Shown here piece by piece: positions 8,103-16,291 of a DNA stretch of 64,000 nucleotides. The DNA is from Metabacillus bambusae (GTDB lineage Bacteria > Bacillota > Bacilli > Bacillales > Bacillaceae): assembly GCF_017497975.1 (NCBI RefSeq), contig NZ_JAGDEL010000008.1:1-64000 (forward strand). Reading direction: 5' to 3'. The notes under the pieces are model-generated. The model was given only the letters and a program-made list of their open reading frames with translations, was not told the origin of the DNA and did not search any database. Made by a program: the position numbers and the translations under genes. Position 1 is the first letter of the stretch, and each line of letters begins with the position of its first letter.

Positions 8103-9357
8103 TTATATAATCTCAAGAAAATTAAGGACTTGTCTCATTTTGCTGTTTCTACTTCCACTATTATCAGGGTGTTGGAGTAGTCGAGAAATAGATAACCTAG
8201 CGATTATTAATGTTCTTGGAATCGACCAAAATGAAGTTGGTGAATATGTAATTTCCACGGTTATCGCTAATCAAAGTGATCCAACCTCAACCTCTAGTGC
8301 CAATGATTCTAAGAGTTCTGGGAGTAACAGTTCGATTATTAAAACAGCAACTGGAAAAAGTATTCATGAAGCAATGGGAGTAATCTCTTCCTCAACTTCA
8401 AAAAGAATTTATCTTGGACATGTAAATAACATCATTTTTGGAGAAAATGTAGCTTTAAAAAGTATGGAAGAATCACTTGATTATTTTAGAAGAGAAAACG
8501 ACTTCAGGCCAAATATTAATGTACTAGTCACGAAAGGACTAGCAGCAGATATCGTAAAAATTAAACCAGAACTACAAACAAATCTTGGCTTTACAATAAG
8601 AGATATCATTAATGAAAATCGGTATGTGCCTACGGCTATGGGAAGAGATATTAGCCAATTTATGAAGGCACTTTCAAGTAATACAGTTGATCCTTTTACA
8701 ACCGAAATAGGTATTGTAAATAATACAGAACAACCTGTAGAGCAAGTATCACCAAATTCCTCTACTGATAAAGAGAAAAAGAGTAATCAAAATGAGAAAT
8801 CTGATATTGGTATAAAAGGTACTGCTGTTTTTAAAGGGGGCAATTTAGCTGGCTGGTTAGATGAAAGAGAAACGCGTGGATTATTATGGGTCCAGGGTGA
8901 AGTTGATACAGGAATCGTTGTGTTAAGTTGTGATGGTGAAGATAATGGTGTCGTATCTCTAGGAATTGGTAAAAGCAACTCGAAGCTTATACCCAAAATA
9001 TCAAAAGACAAAGTAAGCATGACTGTAAGTTTAGATGTGAATGCTGAGATTAGAAGTGTATCATGTTTAAATCTTAAAATGGATACTAGTCAGATTGAAC
9101 GTCTAAATAAAAGACTTGAAAATCTTGTCAAACAGGAGGTAATGAGTGCAATTTCGAAGGCAAAGGATCAATGGCAAACTGATATTTTTGGTTTTGGAGA
9201 GGTAATCTATCGTAATAACCCTAAAAAATGGGATCAAATGAGTAAACAATGGAGAACCAGTGGGTTAAAAAACATGGGGGTACAAGTGAAGGTTACGGGT
9301 AATATCTCAGGGTATGGACTACAAGAAGATCCTATTAAAGCTAACGAATCGAGGTAA
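8086..9357 (+). CDS. Spore germination lipoprotein, Ger(x)C family
   Basis: C subunit of the germinant receptor. The signal peptide ends in a lipobox LLSGC with the lipidated Cys at about residue 29, followed by WSSREIDNLAIINVLGID, the family hallmark. The middle holds a low-complexity Ser/Asn stretch, and the C-terminal half contains DIFGFGEVIYRNNPKKW. The ATG at 8086 is preferred (GAGGGAGATC directly upstream) over the earlier in-frame ATG at 8062. It overlaps the A gene by 17 nt, indicating translational coupling. Confidence 0.93.
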   Translation: MVIKTNYIISRKLRTCLILLFLLPLLSGCWSSREIDNLAIINVLGIDQNEVGEYVISTVIANQSDPTSTSSANDSKSSGSNSSIIKTATGKSIHEAMGVISSSTSKRIYLGHVNNIIFGENVALKSMEESLDYFRRENDFRPNINVLVTKGLAADIVKIKPELQTNLGFTIRDIINENRYVPTAMGRDISQFMKALSSNTVDPFTTEIGIVNNTEQPVEQVSPNSSTDKEKKSNQNEKSDIGIKGTAVFKGGNLAGWLDERETRGLLWVQGEVDTGIVVLSCDGEDNGVVSLGIGKSNSKLIPKISKDKVSMTVSLDVNAEIRSVSCLNLKMDTSQIERLNKRLENLVKQEVMSAISKAKDQWQTDIFGFGEVIYRNNPKKWDQMSKQWRTSGLKNMGVQVKVTGNISGYGLQEDPIKANESR

Positions 9358-9360
9358 CAT

Positions 9361-9570
9361 ATGGATATTTTAATTAGCATTCTTTTTATCTTTCTGATTT
9401 TTGCTTCATCAGGTGCCCACCTCTACTTCGTTTTGATGAATAAGGACAAAAAAACATTCATCGCTCAGATTACCATTCTCTTAATTGCGGCTTTAGGTGG
9501 AGTGCTTGCTATCTATAATTTAACAGATCCATCTATTTCAAAGATGCTGAATAATATAAGCCCCTTATAG
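9361..9570 (+). CDS. Small two-TM germination protein (receptor D-subunit-like)
   Basis: 69 residues with two predicted membrane helices (residues ~3-26 and ~34-54) joined by MNKDKKTF. It sits 3 nt after the C-subunit gene and 22 nt before the B-subunit gene, inside the operon. Small two-helix D proteins encoded in or beside ger operons are known in Bacillus and modulate germination efficiency; size, topology and position fit that role. It has no independent motif, so the call rests on context. Confidence 0.75.
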   Translation: MDILISILFIFLIFASSGAHLYFVLMNKDKKTFIAQITILLIAALGGVLAIYNLTDPSISKMLNNISPL

Positions 9571-9592
9571 AACTGAAACGGAGGAACCATAT

Positions 9593-10693
9593 ATGATTGA
9601 AAAGGGCAAAATTAGTAATATTCAAGCAGGAATGTTAGCAGTTACTTCATTAACAATTGTCGGACATCTAATTCTATTGACAGTTGTGATTAGCCAAGCA
9701 CGCCAGGATGGATGGGTTTCTAGTATCATTGGAACTATTTTGGGTTTAATTGGAATTATTGCTTTAGTTAAGCTTTTACAAAGTTTTCCCGGTCTTACCT
9801 TGATTGAAATTTTGTTCCAGCATTTTTCATGGGTAGGTAAAGTCATCGGAATTCTTTATCTTGTTTATTTCTTTGTTATGACGATCCTAGCAACCAGATT
9901 ATTCGCAGAGGCCTATAAAAAGATTATGGTAGATACCCCTCTTTGGGCGTTTGTTACCATTATTCTTCTACTAACTACATTTATTGTTTACTCTGGATTG
10001 GAAACACTTGGGAGATTAAATCAAGTCATGCTACCTGTTCTCGTGATTATTGCTATTGCTGTTGTCTTTTTAACAATGGGAAAAGAAAAAGACTATTCAA
10101 ATTTGTTGCCTATTTTAGGTAATGGTTTTACTCCGGTTGCTAAAGGGTCGTTGTCAGTCATGGGCTGGTTTGGGGAGTTTATTATTATGTCAATGATCTT
10201 TCCTTATGTACAACAACCTAAAAAGTTAGTAAAAACAGGCATAGTCGCAGCTATCATTACATTAGTCTTCTTTCTCGGTCCGATTACAGGGCCTATTGCA
10301 ATGTTTGGACCTGTCGAAGCAGCTAAAATGACCTTACCGACCTTTTCAGAGGTGCGTTATATTGTTGCAGGAGAAGTCATTAACCGTTTTGATGCAATTG
10401 CTATTCTTTTTTGGACGGTAGGCTTAATGATTCGCATTTCAATCTTTTTTTACGGAGTTTGTTTAGGTACAGCTCAAGCGCTCAAGTTAACGAGTTATCA
10501 TCCTTTAGTTATTCCATTTGCCTGGTTAATCGGTGTGGGAGCCATCTTATTTGCAAAAAACTATGCTGAATTAAAGGAGTTCTTATTTCAGACTTATGTA
10601 CCTCTAAATCTGTTAATTGGTGTTGTCATTCCGTTGTTGCTGCTGCTTGTCACAGTTTTTAGGTTCCAAAAGAGGAAGTCCATGCAATCGTAA
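9593..10693 (+). CDS. Spore germination permease, GerB family
   Basis: B subunit of the germinant receptor, 366 residues with about ten membrane helices of the amino acid-polyamine-organocation superfamily. It begins MIEKGKISNIQAGMLAV, typical of endospore germination permeases, and contains FAEAYKKIM and FGEFIIMSMIFPYV. CGGAGGAACC gives a strong ribosome-binding site. It closes the A-C-D-B operon; no strong terminator is visible in the next 150 nt. Confidence 0.94.
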   Translation: MIEKGKISNIQAGMLAVTSLTIVGHLILLTVVISQARQDGWVSSIIGTILGLIGIIALVKLLQSFPGLTLIEILFQHFSWVGKVIGILYLVYFFVMTILATRLFAEAYKKIMVDTPLWAFVTIILLLTTFIVYSGLETLGRLNQVMLPVLVIIAIAVVFLTMGKEKDYSNLLPILGNGFTPVAKGSLSVMGWFGEFIIMSMIFPYVQQPKKLVKTGIVAAIITLVFFLGPITGPIAMFGPVEAAKMTLPTFSEVRYIVAGEVINRFDAIAILFWTVGLMIRISIFFYGVCLGTAQALKLTSYHPLVIPFAWLIGVGAILFAKNYAELKEFLFQTYVPLNLLIGVVIPLLLLLVTVFRFQKRKSMQS

Positions 10694-10811
10694 TAAACAG
10701 AATAGGATTATCCAAGAAAGAGGATGGCGAAATACAAAAAATAAGCTACATAAATCATATTCCTGAAATATTAAAAAGTAATCTTGACAAAAATTTCAAT
10801 TTTTAACAAGA

Positions 10812-10843
10812 TTTATTTATTAATCAATAAATAGATAAATAAA
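10812..10843. promoter_or_regulatory. Putative TetR operator (autoregulatory copy)
   Basis: A TTTATTTATTAATCAATAAA palindromic core lies just upstream of the TetR gene. The same core in inverse orientation lies at 11425-11451, upstream of the adjacent membrane-protein operon. TTTATT-AATC-AATAAA forms a near-perfect dyad, suitable for a TetR dimer. Confidence 0.6.
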
Positions 10844-10856
10844 AGGAATGATAGTA

Positions 10857-11375
10857 GTGGCTGTCCGTGAAGATAAGAAGGAACAAATTATTGATAATGC
10901 AGTAGGGGTTTTTGCTGAAAAGGGATATTATAAAGCAACGACTGCAATGGTGGCAAAGGCTTCTGGAGTAACACAGCCATATGTGTTTCATTTTTTTGCA
11001 AACAAAGAAGAATTATACAAAGCTGTAATTGATCGTGCCTTTAGTCGAATATATGACACATTTGCCGAAGTTAATGCACCGGCTGATCAATTAATCGAAA
11101 CGATGGGGCGTGCATTTACGCAAATAATCCAAACTCATCGTGATGAAGTTTTGATGGTCATGCAAGCTCATGCTATATCAGATGTAGGCATTCGTGAACA
11201 TGTTCGAAAGTTGTTCCTTACCATATTTGAATCATTAACAATGAAATTTGAAAGAGCGGGAATTAGTCAAGCAAAAGAAACAGCAGCACATTTTATTGGC
11301 ACGGGATTGCTGATTACAGTTGCAGAAGTATTGAATTTACCTCAATTATGCAATGGGAAAAATGTGGTAGAGTAA
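10857..11375 (+). CDS. TetR/AcrR-family transcriptional regulator
   Basis: About 172 residues. The N-terminal helix-turn-helix reads IIDNAVGVFAEKGYYKATTA, then VAKASGVTQPYVFHFFANKE, the canonical TetR domain. The C-terminal ligand domain is helical and includes FIGTGLLITVAEVL. The GTG at 10857 fits AAAAGGA 9 nt upstream, whereas the ATG at 10848 touches the ribosome-binding site. An AT-rich palindrome shared between its promoter region and that of the following operon suggests autoregulation plus control of the two downstream membrane genes. The ligand is unknown. Confidence 0.9.
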   Translation: MAVREDKKEQIIDNAVGVFAEKGYYKATTAMVAKASGVTQPYVFHFFANKEELYKAVIDRAFSRIYDTFAEVNAPADQLIETMGRAFTQIIQTHRDEVLMVMQAHAISDVGIREHVRKLFLTIFESLTMKFERAGISQAKETAAHFIGTGLLITVAEVLNLPQLCNGKNVVE

Positions 11376-11424
11376 AAGGTTTTGTGAAAAAGAAGGAGTG
11401 ATTGATCTTTCTTTTTTTGCATCG

Positions 11425-11451
11425 TTATTTATTGATTAATAAATAAATAAA
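11425..11451. promoter_or_regulatory. Putative TetR operator in front of membrane-protein operon
   Basis: TTTATTGATTAATAAATAAA is the reverse-complement counterpart of the palindrome at 10812-10843 and shares an ~19-bp core with it. It lies about 50 nt before the start of the 291-aa membrane-protein gene. Confidence 0.6.
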
Positions 11452-11506
11452 AATTCAAATTGAAAGAAGGGACAAATCTTGTCAAATATTATGAGATCTG
11501 GCCGTC

Positions 11507-12382
11507 ATGATACATGAACCTGCAATTAAGCTATTTGAAGGAGAAAAGTGGCTTGTCTTAACTAGTAGTATAGGTTTTATTCTTGCTGCAGGGATTGCAA
11601 TTTATCTTTTTTTTCAAGGTCCAATTATTTTACCTGAAGGTAATGCTAAGGATGCCTTTTCGTTTAATGCAGCAATCGGTGTCTTTGTCCTATCCATTGC
11701 AGCCATTTTACCTTTTGCTAATTTTAGAGAGCGTAATCGAAAGATGATGCGGTGGTTTTTTATCATAACAGCTTTATATGCCTATGCAGTCGAGACGATT
11801 CAGAATTTCCGAGGATTAAATCCACGATTTTCTCGTGAAGGATCTGTTTTTGATATTATTGCTGGTATCCTATTTGGCGTTGATTCACTTGTGCTTGTGA
11901 CACTTGCCTTGTTGCTTCCAATTCAGTTTTTTCGGCTAAAAGCTCCTGTTGAGCGACCATTGCTTATCCTGGGGATTCGCTATGCCGTACTCTCTGTTTT
12001 CGTAGCAAATCTTGCTGGTGTATGGATGATTTTGCTTCAAGATAGATTTACAGGTGATGCAGGAAATCTAATCGTATTACATGGAATTGGCTTTCATGCT
12101 TTACAGACATTGATTGTGCCTGGATGGTTTTTGGAACGAGCACAAATCAATGAAAAGTTAAAAAAATCACTCATTCACTATGGCAGTATGGCTTGGATAC
12201 TATCAATTATTGTGATAGGTATTCAAACTGGATTAGGCAAAACTGTTTTTGAATTAACAGCATTACCAATCTTTGCGATCATTTTGTTGTTTATTTGGCT
12301 TGGGACGACGATTTATGCTGGTTGGCTTTTTATAAAAAGGATGAGGAAATCTACTCTCTCAAAACAAGTTAGATCCCTTTAG
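11507..12382 (+). CDS. Multi-pass membrane protein, ~8 TM, unknown
   Basis: 291 residues with about eight hydrophobic segments (near 18-37, 50-70, 80-96, 113-138, 153-176, 188-206, 224-244, 254-277) and short loops, ending in a basic tail. It contains FHALQTLIVPGWFLER, which has a His that could bind a cofactor, but no family is recognised. The listed ATG lacks a good ribosome-binding site. AAGGGAC precedes a TTG at 11479 whose short frame (SNIMRSGRHDT, then stop) overlaps the gene in another frame, so a frameshift or mis-set start is possible. It is probably co-transcribed with the ABA4-like gene and controlled by the TetR protein. Confidence 0.75.
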   Translation: MIHEPAIKLFEGEKWLVLTSSIGFILAAGIAIYLFFQGPIILPEGNAKDAFSFNAAIGVFVLSIAAILPFANFRERNRKMMRWFFIITALYAYAVETIQNFRGLNPRFSREGSVFDIIAGILFGVDSLVLVTLALLLPIQFFRLKAPVERPLLILGIRYAVLSVFVANLAGVWMILLQDRFTGDAGNLIVLHGIGFHALQTLIVPGWFLERAQINEKLKKSLIHYGSMAWILSIIVIGIQTGLGKTVFELTALPIFAIILLFIWLGTTIYAGWLFIKRMRKSTLSKQVRSL

Positions 12383-12400
12383 GGAAAGGGGGAAGAGTTA

Positions 12401-12832
12401 GTGTTTGAGCTATTGTTTTCACTTTCAAGTATTGGGATATTAGTTTGGTTACTGATGATCGTTCTTCCTACATGGAGAGTGACACGTTTACTTGCAGAAC
12501 TAAAAATATTTCCAATCTATTTATCAATCCTCTATATTGTCGGGATCATCACAGTTATTTTAAAGAATGGCTTCGGTTTTATGCAGTATTTTAGCTCTGC
12601 AGCTGGAGTCATTCGATTGCTGTCAGAACCTAATTTTGCCTTATTGGTATGGATCCATCTTCTTTGCTTCGATCTATTCGTTGGACATTCTATTTACCGA
12701 GAAAATTTAGAGTACAGATATATCCCATTACCACTCCAATCAATTATATTATTTTTGACACTTATGTTTGGACCTTTGGGATTGTTGACCTATGTTGTGT
12801 TAAGAAATGCAAGCAATCGAAAGAGAACTTAA
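12401..12832 (+). CDS. ABA4-like (DUF4281) membrane protein
   Basis: 143 residues with four membrane segments. The stretches GVIRLLSEPNFALLVWIHLL and CFDLFVGHSIYREN, followed by FLTLMFGPLGLLTYVVLR, match the DUF4281 family, whose plant member ABA4 acts in neoxanthin synthesis. Most bacterial members are uncharacterised. The start is GTG behind GGGGGAAG, 18 nt after the 291-aa membrane-protein gene. No carotenoid genes are in the window, so a carotenoid role is not supported here. Confidence 0.82.
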   Translation: MFELLFSLSSIGILVWLLMIVLPTWRVTRLLAELKIFPIYLSILYIVGIITVILKNGFGFMQYFSSAAGVIRLLSEPNFALLVWIHLLCFDLFVGHSIYRENLEYRYIPLPLQSIILFLTLMFGPLGLLTYVVLRNASNRKRT

Positions 12833-12901
12833 GGTTAATGGCTTTTCTATTATTATTTGATCCATATTCAAAGGTGAGTAAGCTTATTTTCAATATTAAC
12901 T

Positions 12902-12935
12902 AAAAGGACGTGATCCATCAGGATTAACGTCTTTT
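12902..12935 (+). terminator. Intrinsic terminator
   Basis: AAAAGGACGT and ACGTCTTTT form a stem with an inner GATCC/GGAT pairing, ending in a short T-run, about 70 nt beyond the ABA4-like gene. Confidence 0.55.
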
Positions 12936-12984
12936 ATGTATTTAGCACTCTGTTTTAATTAGTCAGATTAAAGTAAATACTATT

Positions 12985-13080
12985 TTTTGTACCTATGTTT
13001 TAATATTTTACTAAGTTTATGTAGTCAAATATAAAAATAAAGTATATAATCACTGTAATATTTGTACCTACAAATATAAT
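12985..13080 (+). promoter_or_regulatory. GntR-type operator and promoter region of the beta-glucosidase gene
   Basis: ATTTGTACCTACAAAT (13060-13075) has perfect 7-bp inverted arms around CC. Its left part TTTGTACCTA recurs exactly at 12986-12995, 75 bp upstream. TATAAT at 13075-13080 abuts the palindrome, so a bound repressor would cover the -10/-35 region. The GntR gene two positions downstream is the natural candidate regulator. Confidence 0.6.
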
Positions 13081-13127
13081 ATATAGTTATAAATTCAATA
13101 ATTTGAACTGAGAACGGAGGGTATAAA

Positions 13128-14537
13128 TTGAAATTTCCACATGATTTTTTATTCGGAGCAGCTTCTGCTTCTTATCAAATAGAGGGTGCATGGAATGAAG
13201 ATGGTAAGGGATTAACAAATTGGGATGTCTTTTCAAAGATTCCAGGGAAAACGTATGAGGGAACAAATGGAGATGTAGCCATTGATCATTATCATCGCTA
13301 CAAAGAAGATATTAAATTAATGGCTGAAATGGGACTTGAATCATATCGATTTTCCATTTCATGGGCGCGTATTTTGCCAACAGGTGACGGAGAAGTCAAT
13401 GATAAAGGTTTGGAATTTTATAATAATGTAATTAATGAATGTTTAAAATATGGTATTGTTCCATTTGTAACGCTGTATCATTGGGATTTGCCTTTTACAC
13501 TTGAAGAAGTTGGGGGTTGGACGAATAAGCGTACAGCTGAAGCCTTCGTTAAGTATGCAGAAGTTTGTTTTCGTGCATTCGGAGACCGCGTCAAACATTG
13601 GATTACATTTAATGAAACGGTTATGTTTTGCGGATTAGGCTATTTAAAAGGAGCGCATCCGCCTGGTATTCAAAATGATGAGAATAAATACTTTCAAGCG
13701 ACACATTACGTATTTTATGCACATGCAAAAGCTGTAGAGGTATATAAGGAAATGAATCATTACGGCGAGATTGGTATTACCCATGTTTTCTTACCAGCTT
13801 TCAGTGTAGATGATCGTCATGAGAATGTATTAGCTGCTCGACATGCCAATGAATATGAAACCTTTTGGTATTATGACCCAATTTTAAAAGGAGAATATCC
13901 TTCATATGTGGTCGAGCAATTAAAGGAGAAAGGCTGGACGCCAAGCTGGACGGAAGAAGAACTAGCTACCTTAAAAAGAAATGCGGGAAAAAATGATTTT
14001 ATAGGACTTAATTATTACCAGCCGATTCGAGTAGAAAAAAATAACGAGGCTGTTTCATCCATGGAACATTCAAGAGAAACATCTACTCTAGCTCCAGGCA
14101 ACCCGTCTTTTGATGGCTTTTATCGGACCGTAAAAATGGAAGATAAAACATATACAAAATGGGGTTGGGAAATTTCACCTCAAGGATTTTTAGATGGGCT
14201 GCATATGTTAAAAGAGCGTTATGGTGATATTAAAATGTATGTAACAGAAAACGGACTTGGTGATGAAGATCCAATTATTGAAGGTGAAATAGTAGATGTT
14301 CCCCGTATTAAATATATTGAGGAACATTTAAAAGTGATTAAGCGTGCAATCAATGAAGGTATTCACTTAAAAGGGTATTATGCATGGTCTGTCATTGATC
14401 TTTTAAGTTGGTTAAACGGATATAAAAAGCAATACGGATTTATTTACGTGGATCAAAAAGACAATTTAAACCGAAAGAAAAAGCTATCGTTTCATTGGTA
14501 CAAGCATATTATTGAGACGAGAGGAGAAGAGCTGTAA
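13128..14537 (+). CDS. 6-phospho-beta-glucosidase (GH1)
   Basis: 469 residues spanning the full GH1 barrel. The N-terminal signature FLFGAASASYQIEGAWNEDG is present, as are the acid/base Glu163 in TFNE and the nucleophile Glu374 in TENG. Ser427, Lys434 and Tyr436 in SWLNGYKKQY reproduce the phosphate-binding Ser/Lys/Tyr triad of 6-phospho-glycosidases such as LacG, replacing the Glu-Trp pair of non-phospho GH1 enzymes. It therefore hydrolyses PTS-imported phospho-beta-glucosides in the cytoplasm, although no PTS gene is adjacent. A GntR regulator follows, and an operator-like palindrome lies upstream. Confidence 0.95.
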   Translation: MKFPHDFLFGAASASYQIEGAWNEDGKGLTNWDVFSKIPGKTYEGTNGDVAIDHYHRYKEDIKLMAEMGLESYRFSISWARILPTGDGEVNDKGLEFYNNVINECLKYGIVPFVTLYHWDLPFTLEEVGGWTNKRTAEAFVKYAEVCFRAFGDRVKHWITFNETVMFCGLGYLKGAHPPGIQNDENKYFQATHYVFYAHAKAVEVYKEMNHYGEIGITHVFLPAFSVDDRHENVLAARHANEYETFWYYDPILKGEYPSYVVEQLKEKGWTPSWTEEELATLKRNAGKNDFIGLNYYQPIRVEKNNEAVSSMEHSRETSTLAPGNPSFDGFYRTVKMEDKTYTKWGWEISPQGFLDGLHMLKERYGDIKMYVTENGLGDEDPIIEGEIVDVPRIKYIEEHLKVIKRAINEGIHLKGYYAWSVIDLLSWLNGYKKQYGFIYVDQKDNLNRKKKLSFHWYKHIIETRGEEL

Positions 14538-14545
14538 GCAAAATG

Positions 14546-14575
14546 AAAACCTCTTGATTTAAATCAAGAGGTTTT
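14546..14575 (+). terminator. Perfect-palindrome intrinsic terminator
   Basis: A 30-bp perfect palindrome: AAAACCTCTTGATTT followed by its exact complement AAATCAAGAGGTTTT, 8 nt after the beta-glucosidase stop. The A and T ends make it bidirectional. The -10 box TATAAT (14579-14584) for the GntR gene lies directly behind it. Confidence 0.85.
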
Positions 14576-14623
14576 GTGTATAATAGAGGCAGTAAATAAT
14601 TGAACGAATAATAGGGAGATTAT

Positions 14624-15331
14624 ATGGCTGTAAAATATAAAGAAATAGCTGAATGTTTAGAACGGGATATTAGGGATGGGAAATTTGATAGAGCGAAAAA
14701 GTTGCCGACAGAAGAAGAACTGATAAATAATTTTAAAGTGAGCCGAAATACGATCCGAAAAGCAATTAATCAGCTTGTTAATCGTGGCTATGTCTATCAG
14801 GTGCAAGGTAGTGGAATGTTTTTACGGGAAAAATCCGTAACAGATTATATAAATTTAGGGAGTCTTAGAGGATTAACAAAAGATTTAACATCTAAAATTA
14901 TTGAGACAAAAATTCTTGAATTACATGTACTAGATGCAGATGAAGTAATAGCAAAACAATTGCGTTGTGAAGTAGGAGCAAAACTTTATTATATTAAGCG
15001 GCTGAGAATTGTAGATAAAGAACCCTTCTCAATTGAAATAAGTTACTTTAAAAAAGACATTGTGCCATATTTAAATGAGGATATTGCATCGAATTCAATT
15101 TATAGTTACCTTATTGAGGATTTAAAATTAACCATTGGTTTTGCTGACAAAGTAATCAATTGCGAAAAAATCGGTGAAGCAAATGCGAGATTACTGCATG
15201 TTGAACCACTAGATCCAGCATTAATTATTGAAAATACAGTATGTTTAACGAACGGAACCATCTTTGAATTATCTAAATCAGTATTTCACTATCAAAAAGC
15301 TAAAATCTTAAATCGAATTAATTTTAAATAA
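14624..15331 (+). CDS. GntR-family regulator with UTRA domain
   Basis: 235 residues. The N-terminal winged helix (YKEIAECLERDIRDGKFDRA; LPTEEELINNFKVSRNTIRK) is of the GntR/HutC type, and the C-terminal ~150 residues form a UTRA effector-binding domain (AKLYYIKRLRIVDKEPFSIE). It follows the 6-phospho-beta-glucosidase gene behind its own promoter. It most likely represses that gene through the ATTTGTACCTACAAAT palindrome, with a phospho-sugar as inducer, as for BglR/YydK-type regulators. Confidence 0.9.
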   Translation: MAVKYKEIAECLERDIRDGKFDRAKKLPTEEELINNFKVSRNTIRKAINQLVNRGYVYQVQGSGMFLREKSVTDYINLGSLRGLTKDLTSKIIETKILELHVLDADEVIAKQLRCEVGAKLYYIKRLRIVDKEPFSIEISYFKKDIVPYLNEDIASNSIYSYLIEDLKLTIGFADKVINCEKIGEANARLLHVEPLDPALIIENTVCLTNGTIFELSKSVFHYQKAKILNRINFK

Positions 15332-15455
15332 AATGTTTTTGAGCTAAAAACCAGATTTGTAAGTTATGTTAAGTATAGATTACAGAAGTTATGTGTAGCA
15401 TTTAACACTAAAAGGATGTATTAAGATGAAAGGTGAACAGGTTTAATTTATATAA

Positions 15456-15486
15456 TAAAAAGAGCAATGCTTTTATCGCATTGCTC
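15456..15486 (-). terminator. Intrinsic terminator of PAS-STAS gene
   Basis: GAGCAATGC (15462-15470) pairs with GCATTGCTC (15478-15486). The A-run at 15457-15461 is the U-tract on the minus strand, directly after the stop of the PAS-STAS gene. Confidence 0.85.
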
Positions 15487-15490
15487 ACTA

Positions 15491-16291
15491 TCATATACTG
15501 AATTTATTTGTTTTCTGTTGATTAATTTCTGTTTCATTATAAGTGACACCTAATAAATGGAGTGCATCCTTCACAGTTGACACAGTTGGCGTGGATTTAA
15601 AATTTATATTCAAGTTTATGGCAGCTAGAGCTAATTCGGGCCTTAAACCTGAAAAGATAGAAAGGACACCTAACAATGACAATACATTGTTAATTTTAAA
15701 AATGTATCCAGTTACCATAGAATCTAGATTATAAATACCAGAGAAATCTACAATTAGATATTTTACTTTTTGTTCCTTTACCTTTACTGGGATACTATCC
15801 AGAAGTTGTACTGCTCTTTCCTCATCTATCGATCCTAATAAAGGAAGTACCGCAATCCCTTCCAATAATGGAACTAATGTTGCTGACAATTCATTTATTT
15901 GCATTGTTATTTCTTTCTGCCTTTTTTCAGTTAATCTTCTTTCTGTTATATCTCGTACATATGTCTGGATAGCTTTTGTATTACCCATCAAAACTGGATG
16001 ACAGTATAATTCTACATCCACTGTAGTGCTATCCATTCTATATATAGTTTCTTCAATAATATTTGCCGGCTGTTCATAAGCCGAAAGTATTCTTTTATCT
16101 ATAGCTGATTTGGATGTCTCCTTAAAAATATCTAATGGACTTGCTCCAATAATATCTTCTCTTGAAGCCCTAAAAAAAATTTCGGCAGCACGATTAATAT
16201 ATAATATTTTTAGCTGTGAATGAATAATTAATGGTTCCAAAGCATATTCAATTACTTGTTTGTAATCTATTTCTGAGATATTTTCACTCAT
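15491..16291 (-). CDS. PAS-STAS protein (RsbR-like stressosome paralogue)
   Basis: About 266 residues. A PAS domain (residues ~10-120, ending in TYVRDITERR) precedes a short coiled linker and a C-terminal STAS domain (~150-250) with LIVDFSGIYNLDSMVTGYIF. The LDS-V-T pattern matches the phosphorylatable Ser/Thr region of RsbR/RsbS proteins. Such proteins feed sensory input into the SigB stressosome or act as anti-anti-sigma-like switches; no RsbS, RsbT or SigB gene is adjacent. ATG 16291 has AGGGAG 8 nt upstream, whereas the GTG at 16300 overlaps it. Sensory ligand unknown. Confidence 0.85.
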   Translation of the reverse strand: MSENISEIDYKQVIEYALEPLIIHSQLKILYINRAAEIFFRASREDIIGASPLDIFKETSKSAIDKRILSAYEQPANIIEETIYRMDSTTVDVELYCHPVLMGNTKAIQTYVRDITERRLTEKRQKEITMQINELSATLVPLLEGIAVLPLLGSIDEERAVQLLDSIPVKVKEQKVKYLIVDFSGIYNLDSMVTGYIFKINNVLSLLGVLSIFSGLRPELALAAINLNINFKSTPTVSTVKDALHLLGVTYNETEINQQKTNKFSI

